Source: Polyangiaceae bacterium (GTDB lineage Bacteria; Myxococcota_A; Polyangia; Polyangiales; Polyangiaceae). Taken from it: DNA of 5,751 nucleotides. Below are positions 4,850-5,751 of the stretch, one piece after another; position 1 is the stretch's first letter, and each line of letters starts with the position of its first letter. The stretch spans positions 1-5,751 of the forward strand of contig JAICXU010000245.1 of assembly GCA_025934595.1 (NCBI GenBank). The letters run 5' to 3'. The notes beneath the pieces were generated by a model. The model made no database searches. It saw only the letters and a list, made by a program, of their open reading frames with translations, and was not told where the DNA came from. The position numbers were made by a program, and so were the translations under genes.

Positions 4850-5751
4850 CTAAATCGGATCGGCCAAAATGAGCGTCATCGATTTCTTTTCTGCGCCACG
4901 CTTCACGACGACCGGAATTTTCGTGCCGAGCGGTTTGTAGAACGTCGAGACGAAATCGAAATGCAGCGAAGCGTCGGCGCCGGCGATCGAGATCAAGCGA
5001 TCACCGCGAGCCACGCCCGCAGCGTCCGCCGATCCTTTCGGCGCCGTCGAGACGATCACCCACGGATGCGTGGCGTCGCTCGGATCCGGCTGGCTCACCA
5101 TCGTCCACCACGTGTGCGAGAGCGCGGGCGGACGCGTGCACGATCCTTCGACCCACAATTTTCGGCTCGCCATGTCGAAGACGATCGCGTCGCATCGCGA
5201 TAGCGCCGCGTTGCCGATGAGGCCCGCCAGAATTCCCGTGTCCGGCGACTCCGATGATTCGACGAGGTCGTGCTCGGCTTTGATCGGCCCGAGCTCGGTC
5301 GTGGAACGAAAAAACCACGAGCTCGTGACGTCCGTGCCGGCGGAGAATTGGCCCATCACCGCGACGTTCGGACGCTCGCCGGGAAATCCATGCGCGAGCG
5401 CCCACTTCGAGTAAAGCGAAAAGCCCTCGGCATTTCCCGTGTCGATCACGAAGGGCGCCGCCGCCGGTTTCGTCTCGCCGATGCTCGCCGTCGCCACGAA
5501 TTTGTCCTCGAGATCGCGAATCGGAATCGCGGCCGCCTTCGCATCGTGGAGCGCGTCGGCCGTCTTCGCGAACACGATCTCGTTCTTTTTGTAATCGACG
5601 CGCACGGCGATGCCCTCGAACATCGACCACCCGAGGACGACGTCCGGCCGATTCGGTCCGAACTGATCGAACGCGGGGATCGGTACGCGCGCGCCCGGCA
5701 AATTCTTCACGCCGAGCGCGCCGACACTGACGTCGGCCATCGTGCCGATCC
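4850..5751 (-). CDS. retropepsin-like aspartyl protease-fold protein with C-terminal PDZ domain, 5' truncated by window edge
   Basis: The minus-strand frame is open to the right edge. The first ATG in view (5740) lies in mid-domain, preceded in frame by I-G-T, so the true start is outside the window. Numbering from that Met, residues 34-57 (V-V-L-G-W-S-M-F-E-G-I-A-V-R-V-D-Y...I-V-F) match the closing part of a retropepsin-like domain, usually G-x-L-G-x-D-F-L...V-x-I-D-Y. A second such domain follows: F-V-I-D-T-G-N at 97-103 with the catalytic-type D-T-G, and G-L-I-G-N-A-A-L...I-V-F-D-M-A-S-R-K-L-W-V at 173-197. Residues about 225-296 form a PDZ-like domain (A-A-G-V-A-R-G-D-R-L-I-S-I-A-G at 240-254). 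Relatives are exported proteins of uncertain substrate; activity is unproven. W-W at 211-212 marks the inter-domain linker. The stop is four bases beyond the hflX terminator. Confidence 0.8.
   Translation of the reverse strand, partial: IGTMADVSVGALGVKNLPGARVPIPAFDQFGPNRPDVVLGWSMFEGIAVRVDYKKNEIVFAKTADALHDAKAAAIPIRDLEDKFVATASIGETKPAAAPFVIDTGNAEGFSLYSKWALAHGFPGERPNVAVMGQFSAGTDVTSSWFFRSTTELGPIKAEHDLVESSESPDTGILAGLIGNAALSRCDAIVFDMASRKLWVEGSCTRPPALSHTWWTMVSQPDPSDATHPWVIVSTAPKGSADAAGVARGDRLISIAGADASLHFDFVSTFYKPLGTKIPVVVKRGAEKKSMTLILADPI

Overview
The window is high-GC DNA with codon use dominated by G/C-ending codons and tightly packed genes. The gene set suggests a deltaproteobacterial-type genome, most likely Myxococcota and probably Polyangiales-like. 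The pointers are a cysteine-rich exported protein built from C-G-x-T-[DN]-N-C repeats, an HflX with a long N-terminal extension, and a two-domain retropepsin-like protein with a PDZ domain. The lineage is an inference; no rRNA or other taxonomic marker is present. No mobile element, tRNA, CRISPR array or phage gene is visible.

Layout. Bases 2-124 (+) are the last 40 codons of a J-domain protein with its HPD motif. It converges on a minus-strand gene (152-1024) for a membrane-anchored coiled-coil/TPR protein. A 50-base divergent gap separates that gene from a plus-strand gene (1075-2145, TTG start behind a strong Shine-Dalgarno). This encodes a secreted, probably lipid-anchored protein of six roughly 43-residue cysteine-rich repeats. 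Next come two translation-related genes on the plus strand: efp (2235-2795, elongation factor P) and hflX (ATG at 2952, end 4730). A terminator-like palindromic element with a T7 tract (4747-4845) closes this pair. A minus-strand gene (4850 to the right edge, 5' end outside the window) encodes a retropepsin-like/PDZ protein.

The most interesting spot is the efp-hflX junction. Family-like HflX sequence runs about 31 codons upstream of the first ATG, in frame, yet that stretch has no ATG, GTG, TTG or CTG. The expected N-terminus coincides with AUC/AUU codons (2859, 2862, 2868), and just before it sit tandem palindromes (2813-2849) whose arms can pair in mutually exclusive ways. This may be a non-canonical, structure-controlled start for a ribosome-associated GTPase directly downstream of EF-P. 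A second point is that the HflX N-terminal extension carries an H-x-H...T-x-x-D motif resembling the JAMM/RadC metal site.

Working together: EF-P (relief of stalled peptide-bond formation) and HflX (splitting of stalled ribosomes) form a plausible ribosome-rescue unit. The flanking genes look independent of it and of each other.
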